Shown here one piece after another: positions 17,158 to 24,860 of a stretch of 35,761 nucleotides of DNA (its first letter is position 1; every line of letters starts with the position of its first letter). The DNA lies in NCBI GenBank assembly GCA_946612405.1, contig CAMOEQ010000004.1, positions 1 to 35,761 of the forward strand. The letters run 5' to 3'. The DNA is from an uncultured Erysipelotrichaceae bacterium. GTDB lineage: Bacteria > Bacillota_I > Bacilli_A > RFN20 > CAG-826. Both the position numbers and the translations under genes were made by a program. The notes below the pieces were generated by a model. The model did not search any database. It worked only from the letters and a program-made list of their open reading frames with translations, and was not told the DNA's origin.

Positions 17158-17467
17158 GAAAGAGCAAAAAGAGTTAATCGTTTGTATTGTTAATAACGGT
17201 TTTACTGATTTAGTTATGGGCGCTGCCAAACGTAGCGGAGCTAAAGGTGGAACCACATTCCATGCTAGAGGTACTGGTAATCCTGATATTGAAAAGTTTT
17301 TCGGCATTTCAATTTCTCCTGAAAAAGAAGTTATCTTAATTGTTGTCGAAAAAGAAATCAAAGATGATGTTGTTTCAGCCATTTATAAAGATGCTGGATT
17401 AGATACTAAAGGACAGGGCATTGTATTTACTTTACCTGTTGATGATTTTGTAATTAATAAGAAATAA
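17144..17467 (+). CDS. P-II family signalling protein, second copy
   Basis: A 107-residue P-II (GlnB)-like protein. The first strand ELIVCIVNNGF and helix are followed by GAKGGTTFHARGTG, the usual start of a P-II T-loop, and the C-terminal TKGQGIVFTLPVDD resembles the B-loop/beta-4 region that contacts nucleotide. There is no uridylylation-type tyrosine motif in the short T-loop. P-II trimers sense nucleotides and 2-oxoglutarate and control transporters and enzymes by binding them. As the third gene of the DUF1538 operon it most likely works with the preceding P-II-like protein, perhaps as a heteromer, on that membrane protein. AAGGTGG precedes the ATG. A terminator follows. Confidence 0.82.
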   Translation: MAENKKEQKELIVCIVNNGFTDLVMGAAKRSGAKGGTTFHARGTGNPDIEKFFGISISPEKEVILIVVEKEIKDDVVSAIYKDAGLDTKGQGIVFTLPVDDFVINKK

Positions 17468-17486
17468 ACCCCCATAAATTTAACGT

Positions 17487-17520
17487 AAGCGAGCACAGCG
17501 TGTGTTCGCTTTTATTTTTT
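17487..17520 (+). terminator. Terminator of the DUF1538/P-II operon
   Basis: Eleven-pair stem AAGCGAGCACA (17487-17497) / TGTGTTCGCTT (17501-17511) with loop GCG and one G-U pair, followed by TTATTTTTT. Confidence 0.9.
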
Positions 17521-17537
17521 CTCAACATTTGTTGTGT

Positions 17538-17543
17538 TAGAAT
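17538..17543 (+). promoter_or_regulatory. -10 element of the yfhO-like gene
   Basis: TGT-TAGAAT, an extended -10, ends six bases before the ATG at 17550. There is no Shine-Dalgarno, so the transcript is predicted to be leaderless. Confidence 0.45.
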
Positions 17544-17549
17544 AAAACC

Positions 17550-20500
17550 ATGCAAAATGAACTATCTGAGAAACAGATGTTGAAAATGTCGTTTCAAAAA
17601 AGATTTGCTTTTTTATATGACAAGCATTCACTTTTTTATCATGTCTTATTGCTAATTGGTATAGGTTTGGGATTTTTTGGTTTTGCATTATTAACTGAAA
17701 AATTCACCACTCCATTTAGTGGAGACTATTCTCAACAATATTTTGCTTTTGAATATAACTTTTATGATGATTGGTGGACTTTCTTTAAAACAGGCCAATT
17801 CCCACTTTATGACAGCAATACTTTTTTAGGTGCCGATAATATCATTTCAAACACCTACTATGGTTTATTCTCACCATTTACATTTCCTATCTTATTTTTC
17901 CCACGAAGTTTTATTCCACATGCAATGGCATTAATCACTATTGCTAAGCTTGTTATTGGGGCTTTAATTTTTAGAGTTTATTTAAAATATTTAGGTGCAT
18001 CAGAGCAAAGCTCTAGAATCTTTTCTATCGCTTATGCCTTCATGGGTTGGACTGCCTATTATTTATGGTTTTATAACTTCGGTGATGTTTTAACATTTTT
18101 ACCATTAATCTTATTTGGCATTGAAAAGATTATTAGACAAAAACAAATATGGGCTTGCTCATTAGGTTATTTCTTTATTGGATTAGGAAATTATTTCTTC
18201 CTTTTAACATTTGGAATTTTTGGCGTTATTTATGCTGGCTTTAGATTCTTTCAAACTTTCAAAGAAAGAGGAGGTTTAAAAGCCTGGAAAGATCATCTTA
18301 TCGTAGTTGGTTTAGGAGTCGCCGGATTTGCAATCGGTTTCGCAATGTCTTCTATTGTGATGGCGCCTGCCATTATTGGTTCTTTTGGAATATCAAGAGC
18401 TTCAACTAGTAGTAAATATTTAGAACTTTTAAAAAGTGCATTAAATGAAAAAGATTTTTCTAAAGCCTTCGACATCATTTTTAAATATTGGCATCCTGAT
18501 GTAATCAATTACGAAAAAGATCCGAACAATTTCTTCTTTATGTTTACATATCCACTTGCTTCTTATTTCTATCCGACAATGTCGGGAAGATATGTAACAA
18601 TAGTTGGTTATTCAGCGTTTGAAAATGCAGGTAGCTCAATATTCTTCTTTATTCCATCGATGATTTTGATGGGCGCTTCAATTTATCGTTCTTTTATCCA
18701 TAAAAAGATTTCTCATTTTATTGCAATCTCCATCTGTATTTTTGTTTTATTTGTCCCATTCTTTTATTTCCTATCAGGAGCATTTACAAATAACTATGGA
18801 CGTTGGGAGATAGTAATACCAACGATTGGTTTGGTTTATATTGCTTTAAATTTTGATCATCGTGACGAGATTCCAAGATCTGTAATAATCATTTCTTCAA
18901 TTATTACTTTGCTTGGTATGCTTGGAACATTCTTTTTAGCTTTAAAGATGATTGATATGTATGGCTACCTTGAACCTGATAGAACAAGTAGATATATCTA
19001 TTCATTAAATAGCGATTATCGAATCGGCGTTGTTATTTATGAAATTGTTCTTTGTGTTTTAGAAGGCTCTTTCATAGCGGGATTTTGGAAAAAGAAATAT
19101 TTAGATAAGTTCATAAAAGTATTCATTATTGGCGAAGCCATTGTAATGGGTAATATCGTCGCTAATATGCATGGCTTACAAGATATTCGATACGACGTTA
19201 ACGGAGGATTAAATGAACTCGCTAATCGCGTTTCGTTAGTCGAAAAAATAAATAAAGAAGACCCTTCATTCTTTAGAATGTTCTCCTCTGTTGCTAATGA
19301 GTCTCATGTAAATATTCCTGGTTCTGATAATTATAATGGTTTAACAACCTTCCACACTTTTTATAATAACGAAGTTGATGATTTTGTTCATATGACAGAT
19401 ATGATGTCTTGGGACGGATCGTGGTCTAGTCATTATTTATTTAAACATCAGTATTTAGAATCGTTCTTAGGCGTCAAATACTATTTAACAAAAGATTCAG
19501 ATACAAAATATTACAATCCAGACATGGTATTTGAGCCTAATGTTCCACTTAATTATTCACTTCAATACCATGACGAGAAAAATGGCTATCGTATTTATAA
19601 AAATGACTATCATATTAACTTTGGCATGAGTTATGACACTTTGTATTATAAGCATCGTTTAGAAGATAATCCTAAATACAATGAATTCTATGGAGGTCAC
19701 ACCTTATATAATGCGCTTCGTAATGAAGAAGTCCTCTTTAAAGGTGTCATCCTTAATGACGACGATTTAAATGAAATTATCCAGCAATTTCCGGATATAT
19801 TCACTGTTTATGATAAAGCTCCAAGCCTTGATATGAAGTCTTTCTCTATGCACCGAAAAGGAATTTATGCTCCTTATGAAGTAAACGAAAAAGGTGAGAA
19901 AGAATATGTCGGACTCAATCCATTCGAACCTACAAAATATATAACTAATGAATTCAAAATTAATCCTGAAGAAGATGAGGCTCCAGTTAATAAATATCAA
20001 ATTGTTTATGAACCTTATGGCACTAGCCTTTTTCCACACGATGAAAACGGAACATATTTTGTTCTTAATTATCCAATAAGAAATCCATGGAACAATTACA
20101 ATACTGTTGTGTGGTTAATTGACGAAGAAGGCAAAACAATAACATTTGACGAACTTAGATATACCGAATCAGATAACACATATGTCGGTAGAGCACTTTA
20201 TTCAAAAGTTCCAGTTAGCAAAATTATAATTTGTCCTATGGGTGATAAATATTATGGTTCAGATTATATGGGAATATATTTCCAAAAATATTCCGAAACT
20301 ATTTCAACTTTAAAGAAAGCTCAAGATAATGGAATATTTGATATTACAAATAACGTTAATAATTTTTCGTTTAAAACAAATTACGAGAAAGAAAAATTTG
20401 TTGTTACTCAACTTGCTTATACTAAAGGATGGAAGATAAAAGCTACATTTGAAGATGGTTCTTCAAAAGATATAAAAGTCTATAATTCCCAAGGTGGCTT

Positions 20501-20690
20501 TGTTGGTTTTGTTGCTCCTAAAGGACTTGTTTCATATCAAATGAGTTATTTAACTAAAGGCTTTGCAAAATGGGCAATTGTAAGTGCGACCGCATTTTTA
20601 GGTTTTGCGGCTTTAACCGCGACCCCAATTATTATTAAGAAACGCAAAGAAAAAAGAGGCGAACCTCTTTCGGATATTTCATCCAATTAA
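17550..20690 (+). CDS. YfhO family membrane protein (GT-C-like)
   Basis: A 1046-residue membrane protein. Multiple hydrophobic helices span about residues 30-530, followed by a large soluble domain of about 470 residues and a final helix near 1010-1030 ending in a basic KKRKEKRG tail. The first outer loop carries FSGDYSQQYFAF and the second TFLGADNIISNTYYG, typical of YfhO proteins, which resemble GT-C glycosyltransferases that use lipid-linked sugars. Bacillus and Listeria members are implicated in sugar decoration of lipoteichoic acid; the acceptor here is unknown. The stop overlaps that of convergent rsmI by four bases, and the final codons contain the rsmI terminator on the other strand. 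Confidence 0.88.
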   Translation: MQNELSEKQMLKMSFQKRFAFLYDKHSLFYHVLLLIGIGLGFFGFALLTEKFTTPFSGDYSQQYFAFEYNFYDDWWTFFKTGQFPLYDSNTFLGADNIISNTYYGLFSPFTFPILFFPRSFIPHAMALITIAKLVIGALIFRVYLKYLGASEQSSRIFSIAYAFMGWTAYYLWFYNFGDVLTFLPLILFGIEKIIRQKQIWACSLGYFFIGLGNYFFLLTFGIFGVIYAGFRFFQTFKERGGLKAWKDHLIVVGLGVAGFAIGFAMSSIVMAPAIIGSFGISRASTSSKYLELLKSALNEKDFSKAFDIIFKYWHPDVINYEKDPNNFFFMFTYPLASYFYPTMSGRYVTIVGYSAFENAGSSIFFFIPSMILMGASIYRSFIHKKISHFIAISICIFVLFVPFFYFLSGAFTNNYGRWEIVIPTIGLVYIALNFDHRDEIPRSVIIISSIITLLGMLGTFFLALKMIDMYGYLEPDRTSRYIYSLNSDYRIGVVIYEIVLCVLEGSFIAGFWKKKYLDKFIKVFIIGEAIVMGNIVANMHGLQDIRYDVNGGLNELANRVSLVEKINKEDPSFFRMFSSVANESHVNIPGSDNYNGLTTFHTFYNNEVDDFVHMTDMMSWDGSWSSHYLFKHQYLESFLGVKYYLTKDSDTKYYNPDMVFEPNVPLNYSLQYHDEKNGYRIYKNDYHINFGMSYDTLYYKHRLEDNPKYNEFYGGHTLYNALRNEEVLFKGVILNDDDLNEIIQQFPDIFTVYDKAPSLDMKSFSMHRKGIYAPYEVNEKGEKEYVGLNPFEPTKYITNEFKINPEEDEAPVNKYQIVYEPYGTSLFPHDENGTYFVLNYPIRNPWNNYNTVVWLIDEEGKTITFDELRYTESDNTYVGRALYSKVPVSKIIICPMGDKYYGSDYMGIYFQKYSETISTLKKAQDNGIFDITNNVNNFSFKTNYEKEKFVVTQLAYTKGWKIKATFEDGSSKDIKVYNSQGGFVGFVAPKGLVSYQMSYLTKGFAKWAIVSATAFLGFAALTATPIIIKKRKEKRGEPLSDISSN
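20646..20670 (-). terminator. rsmI operon terminator inside the yfhO-like coding sequence
   Basis: On the minus strand AAAGAGG-TTCG-CCTCTTT (7 bp, UUCG loop) is followed by further TTT-C-TTT. It lies 17-41 bases past the rsmI stop, within the last 15 codons of the convergent gene. Confidence 0.75.
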
Positions 20691-21535
20691 TTAATGTGAT
20701 ATATCTTATAGATATAATTCTTGTTTAGATTAGTTGCTTCGGCAACTTTTTTAATCGCATCTTTTGTTGTTAAACCCATATTAACGAAATTTTTTACCAT
20801 TTGAATTATTTCATCGTTATTTATATCTGGTTTAATTTCGCCTAGCGAGCCTTCAACAATAATAACCATTTCACCTTTAAGGGTTTCTGGATCTATTTTA
20901 GATAATTCTTCTAAACCGCCTCTTATATATTCTTCGTGTTTTTTAGTTAATTCTCTTGCGATGCAAGCCTTGCGATTTCCTAAAATTGTAAACATCGAAA
21001 TAAGAGTCTTTTGGATTCGATGAGGAGATTCATAAAAAATCAAAGTTTCTTTACGATTCGCTAATGATCTTAATTCTTCTAATTTAACGCTTTCTTTTGC
21101 ATCTAAAAATCCATGGAAATAGAAGTGGTCTTCGCATAAACCAGATGCTACTAAAGCATTTAAAGCAGCATTAGGTCCAGAAATTGCGGTGACATTAATA
21201 TTGTTTTGCAAGGCTAGCTTAACAAGTCTTGCACCAGGATCAGAAATGCATGGATAACCAGCATCTGACATATAAGCAACCTTGCTTCCTAATAAAATCT
21301 TTTTAACTACTTCCGTTGATGAAGAAACTTCGTTATGTTCTCGAAGAGAAACTAGAGGTTTTGAAATACCTAACAGCGATAAAAATTTACCAGTGACACG
21401 AGTGTCTTCACACGCTATTAAATCGACACTTTTAATTACTTCAATAGTTCGAGGCGAAACCTCGTTCATGTTTCCAATTGGAGTTGCCACCAAATAAAGT
21501 AATGGTCTATTAGATTCAAAATTTAATTCTCTCAT
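20687..21535 (-). CDS. rsmI: 16S rRNA (cytidine-1402 2'-O)-methyltransferase
   Basis: A 282-residue SAM-dependent methyltransferase of the tetrapyrrole-methylase fold. RsmI 2'-O-methylates C1402 in the decoding centre of 16S rRNA. Motifs are LVATPIGN (15-22), CEDTRVTGKFL, the glycine-rich MSDAGYPCISDPGARLV, FHGFL and FYESPHRI. Length is typical. The ATG overlaps the TGA of ricT by four bases. It is the last gene of the dnaX operon. In Bacillus, yabA, yabB and yazA lie between ricT and rsmI; here they are absent. Confidence 0.96.
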   Translation of the reverse strand: MRELNFESNRPLLYLVATPIGNMNEVSPRTIEVIKSVDLIACEDTRVTGKFLSLLGISKPLVSLREHNEVSSSTEVVKKILLGSKVAYMSDAGYPCISDPGARLVKLALQNNINVTAISGPNAALNALVASGLCEDHFYFHGFLDAKESVKLEELRSLANRKETLIFYESPHRIQKTLISMFTILGNRKACIARELTKKHEEYIRGGLEELSKIDPETLKGEMVIIVEGSLGEIKPDINNDEIIQMVKNFVNMGLTTKDAIKKVAEATNLNKNYIYKIYHIN

Positions 21536-22347
21536 TTTCTAATTCGATAATAATTCTTAAGATCTTTCAATGGGACAATTCTAATATCTTCTTGGTTTTC
21601 TAATTTAACCGAACGAGATAAGAGATTTAATCCAGTTACTTTAAATACTTCTTCTCCATCTTTAAATTGCTCGCCAATTTGAGGGAAGTCTTTTTTCATT
21701 TCGGTATATGCATCGTCTTCATATAACAAGCAACAAATTAATTTGCCACAGTGGCCACTTAATTTTGGGATATTTAAAGATAACATTTGATTCTTGGCTC
21801 TGTTGATAGAGATGCCTTCCATATTGCTTAAAAATGATGAGCAACAAAGCGGCAATCCACATAAACCAATGCCGCCGACCATTTTAGCTTTATCTCTGCT
21901 TCCTACTTGTCGTAATTCAATACGGCAGTGGAATCGATAAGCTAATACTTTAAGTAATTCGCGAAAGTCGACGCGATCATCAGCAACATATGCAATAGTT
22001 AATTTGGTTCCATCTAAAGCGTATTCAGCATCGATTGGTCTCATTTCTAGACCAAGTTTATTGATTTCTTCCATTGCTATCTTCATTGATTCTTTGGAAC
22101 GTTTCATATTTTCTTCCCAAAGAAGCAAATCGTCTTCGGTAGCGCGTCGAATAATCGGTTTTAATTCTAACGAAGATTTGTATTTTGATATTTCAACAGG
22201 CAAAGATGCAATTTCACCAACTTGCATTCCTCTAATTGATTCTGCAACGACTTTTTCTCCAATATGTAAGTCAGGCATATCGGTGCCAAAAAAGTAGGCT
22301 TTACCAGCACCATTGAATTTAACACCAGCATAATGTGTAATTTCCAT
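21532..22347 (-). CDS. ricT: PSP1-domain iron-sulfur regulatory protein RicT (YaaT)
   Basis: A 271-residue YaaT/RicT homologue with a PSP1 C-terminal domain. In Bacillus RicT joins RicA and RicF in a [4Fe-4S] complex that promotes mRNA maturation with RNase Y and supports competence and sporulation. The cysteine cluster GLCGLPLCC and HCGKLICC that can hold the cluster is intact. Of two close start codons, the ATG at 22347 is preferred over the TTG at 22353: AGGAGG sits seven bases before the ATG but only one base before the TTG. The ATG shares its A with the holB stop (TAATG). ricA and ricF are not in the window. Confidence 0.93.
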   Translation of the reverse strand: MEITHYAGVKFNGAGKAYFFGTDMPDLHIGEKVVAESIRGMQVGEIASLPVEISKYKSSLELKPIIRRATEDDLLLWEENMKRSKESMKIAMEEINKLGLEMRPIDAEYALDGTKLTIAYVADDRVDFRELLKVLAYRFHCRIELRQVGSRDKAKMVGGIGLCGLPLCCSSFLSNMEGISINRAKNQMLSLNIPKLSGHCGKLICCLLYEDDAYTEMKKDFPQIGEQFKDGEEVFKVTGLNLLSRSVKLENQEDIRIVPLKDLKNYYRIRK

Positions 22348-23333
22348 TAACAAGCCTCCTTTGTAATTTCATATATTATATGATCGAGTAATAAAGGAAT
22401 ATTTACATTTAAATCAAGCTTTCCAATTGAAGATAAAATCGTTAATAATGATTTATCAATGTTTCTCAAATGCGTTAAAAGCTCGTGTAATATATTATCA
22501 TAACACTTAAGCGTTATGTTGCTATTTACAGATAAATTAAGACAATCTTTAAATATTTCAGCAAGCATTTTTAAATATAATCTTGCTAAGTCATAAGTTT
22601 TTATAGCTGGAATAACTAATCTCTGACATGTAAATATCGCATCATCAGGCGAAAGTAGTATCGAACTTAATTGATCGTCTAAAGCCTGTTTGGCCACTTT
22701 ATATTCATCGCTTTCAGACACACTTTTGATGATATCAGAGTCGTTATAAAAACCAGATAATAATTCTGCATCTTCTTCTAAAACCCCGGCAATTTCCGCT
22801 CCTTTTATGATTTCTTGGCGGTCTATTTCCCTAAATCTAAGGACCTGAGTTCGTGAAATGATGGTGGGCAAAACTTTGCTTTCATTTTCTGTTGTTAAAA
22901 AGGCAAAAACATTCTTGCCAGGTTCTTCTAAAAACTTAAGAAGAGCGTTTACTGCAACAGAGGTCATTGTCTCCACTAAATTAATGACATATATCATGAC
23001 ACCTTTTTCTTCTAGAGCCGATTTATCGAAAGTAGATAAAAGTTTTTTTACGTCTTCTTTTTTGATTCTATGATCGTCCGCTCCATCGAATATTCGCATA
23101 TCAGCATAATTGCCTTCATCAACACGTAAGCAAGTCATGCACTCGTTGCATGCGAGTGGATGCGGATTATCGCAAATGATTGATTTTGCTAAATAAAGCG
23201 CAGTCTCTTTTAGAGGCATACCGATTGAGCCACTTAATAAATAAGCATGAGAAAGTTTGTCCTCTTTAAGAGCATTTACAAAAGTTTTATAAATGACGGG
23301 CTGATATTTTTCTAAATATTGATCTATTTGCAT
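22347..23333 (-). CDS. holB: DNA polymerase III delta' subunit
   Basis: A 328-residue clamp-loader delta' subunit. Its position between tmk and ricT, as in Bacillus, and the sequence agree. A degenerate P-loop (GSIGMPLKE, 35-43) that cannot bind ATP normally, a zinc site C54, C62, C65 and C68, the helix VNALLKFLEEP and the arginine-finger motif SRTQ (IISRTQVLRF) are all seen. It works with DnaX and delta to load the sliding clamp. It overlaps tmk by ten bases and shares one base with ricT. Confidence 0.95.
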   Translation of the reverse strand: MQIDQYLEKYQPVIYKTFVNALKEDKLSHAYLLSGSIGMPLKETALYLAKSIICDNPHPLACNECMTCLRVDEGNYADMRIFDGADDHRIKKEDVKKLLSTFDKSALEEKGVMIYVINLVETMTSVAVNALLKFLEEPGKNVFAFLTTENESKVLPTIISRTQVLRFREIDRQEIIKGAEIAGVLEEDAELLSGFYNDSDIIKSVSESDEYKVAKQALDDQLSSILLSPDDAIFTCQRLVIPAIKTYDLARLYLKMLAEIFKDCLNLSVNSNITLKCYDNILHELLTHLRNIDKSLLTILSSIGKLDLNVNIPLLLDHIIYEITKEAC

Positions 23334-23950
23334 TCGCTTAATCTATCTTTAACGGCTTTATAAGCATCTTCAACAACTTCATCAAATGTTTTCGATGCAT
23401 CTAAAACTACATAACGGTCAGGAAATCTTTTTGCCAATGATAAGAATGTTTGTCTTACTGAATTATGGAATTCAATTTTTTCTAAATCAAGTCTATTGAC
23501 TTCTCTATTTTTGTTTGCGGCAATTCTTTCTAAACCAATTTTAGGATCTAAATCGAAAAGTAATGTTAATTCTGGATAATAGCCATCGGTTGCATATTGG
23601 TTTAATGCAAGAATCTTATCAATTCCAAGGCCTCTTGCTCCACCTTGATATGCTAAAGAGGAATCTAAGAATCTATCTGAAATTACAATCTTTCCTTGTT
23701 TAGATAATGGCCAAACTTTTTCTACTAAATGTTGTCTTCTACTAGCGGCATAAAGCAAAGCTTCGGTCATTGGATCCATTTTTGTATTTGCTTTATCAAG
23801 AATGACATTTCTAATTTGTTCAGCAATAGGAGTTCCGCCAGGTTCTCTAGTTAAAACAACTTCGTAACCCTCGTCTTCTAATTTTTTAACAACTTCTTTG
23901 GTAACGGATGATTTACCGCTACCTTCTGGTCCTTCAATTGTTACAAACAT
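23324..23950 (-). CDS. tmk: Thymidylate kinase
   Basis: A 208-residue P-loop kinase that phosphorylates dTMP to dTDP. The Walker A GPEGSGKS (7-14), the DR(F/Y) motif in VISDRFLDSSLAYQG and the TREPGGTPIAEQIR segment identify Tmk. Length is typical. GAGG lies eight bases before the ATG, and only ten bases separate it from recR. In Bacillus, the c-di-AMP receptor gene darA (yaaQ) and yaaR sit between tmk and holB; here tmk and holB overlap directly. Confidence 0.97.
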   Translation of the reverse strand: MFVTIEGPEGSGKSSVTKEVVKKLEDEGYEVVLTREPGGTPIAEQIRNVILDKANTKMDPMTEALLYAASRRQHLVEKVWPLSKQGKIVISDRFLDSSLAYQGGARGLGIDKILALNQYATDGYYPELTLLFDLDPKIGLERIAANKNREVNRLDLEKIEFHNSVRQTFLSLAKRFPDRYVVLDASKTFDEVVEDAYKAVKDRLSECK

Positions 23951-23960
23951 ATTTTTACCT

Positions 23961-24557
23961 CTAAATTTTCTTTCTTCCTTCTAAGGCTTTAGAAAGAGTA
24001 AGCGAATCTGCATATTCAAGATGACCACCCATAGGTAAGCCATAGGCTAATCTAGTAAGGTTTACATCTTTGTTTTCTAAAATTTTAGCTAAATATAAAG
24101 CGGTTGTTTCGCCTTCGGTTGTAGGATTTGTAGCAATGATAACTTCTTTAACATTGTTATCTTTTATTCTTTTTTCTAAAGAATCGATTTTCAAATCATT
24201 AATTCCTACTCCATTAACCGCACTAATAACACCACCTAAAACGTGATAAAGTCCATTATAATTTCCAAGTTTTTCAAATGGTTCGATATCTCTTGGATAT
24301 GAAACAACGATAATTTTAGTTTTATCGCGATTCTCATTTGAACATATTTCACATATATCGCCTTCGGTATATGCTCCACATATTGGACAATGATGAACAT
24401 TCGCTTTTAATTCTTTTAAAGCATCAGAAAATATTTCGACATCTTCTTCATCCATTTCTAGAATTGAATAAGCCATCTTTTCAGCAGACTTATGTCCGAC
24501 TCCAGGAAGTTTGGCAAAAGAGTCGACTAATTTAGTGACACTTTTAAGTTCTTTCAT
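23961..24557 (-). CDS. recR: Recombination protein RecR
   Basis: A 198-residue RecR, the ring-forming DNA clamp of the RecFOR pathway that helps load RecA at gaps. It has the N-terminal helix-hairpin-helix LPGVGHKSAEKMAY, a C4 zinc finger with C57, C60, C69 and C72, and a Toprim domain (IIVVSYPRDIEPFE ... ATNPTTEGETTALYLA). The C-terminal GLPMGGHLEYAD is diagnostic. It starts three bases after ybaB ends; the sequence encoding the AGG of YbaB supplies GGAGGA as a distant Shine-Dalgarno. Confidence 0.97.
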   Translation of the reverse strand: MKELKSVTKLVDSFAKLPGVGHKSAEKMAYSILEMDEEDVEIFSDALKELKANVHHCPICGAYTEGDICEICSNENRDKTKIIVVSYPRDIEPFEKLGNYNGLYHVLGGVISAVNGVGINDLKIDSLEKRIKDNNVKEVIIATNPTTEGETTALYLAKILENKDVNLTRLAYGLPMGGHLEYADSLTLSKALEGRKKI

Positions 24558-24560
24558 TAA

Positions 24561-24860
24561 TTAAAACATTCCTCCGGCACGTCCGGTAATTCTTTCATTT
24601 ATTTCCTCTGATTCTTTAACAATTTTTTCAATTGCTTCATTTATTGCTAATGCAATCATTTCCTCAACCATTTCTTTATTGTCTTTATCAAAAGCGTCTT
24701 CATCAATAGAAATTGATTTAACGGTATGATCGCCTTTAACAACAACAGTAACTGCACCACCTTTTGAGATAGTGAATTCTTTTTCTTTTAATTCATTTTG
24801 CGCTTTTTGAAGTTCTCTTTGCATTTTTTGAGCTTGCGCTAGCATTTGTTGCATGTTCAT
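24561..24860 (-). CDS. YbaB/EbfC family nucleoid-associated protein
   Basis: A 99-residue YbaB/EbfC protein. It is a homodimeric DNA-binding protein usually encoded between dnaX and recR, as here. The long N-terminal helix MQQMLAQAQKMQRELQKAQ and the C-terminal ITGRAGGMF fit the family. Members bind DNA and may protect or organise it; the exact role is unresolved. The ATG overlaps the dnaX TGA by four bases and has AAGGAG upstream, so translation is coupled. Confidence 0.95.
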   Translation of the reverse strand: MNMQQMLAQAQKMQRELQKAQNELKEKEFTISKGGAVTVVVKGDHTVKSISIDEDAFDKDNKEMVEEMIALAINEAIEKIVKESEEINERITGRAGGMF

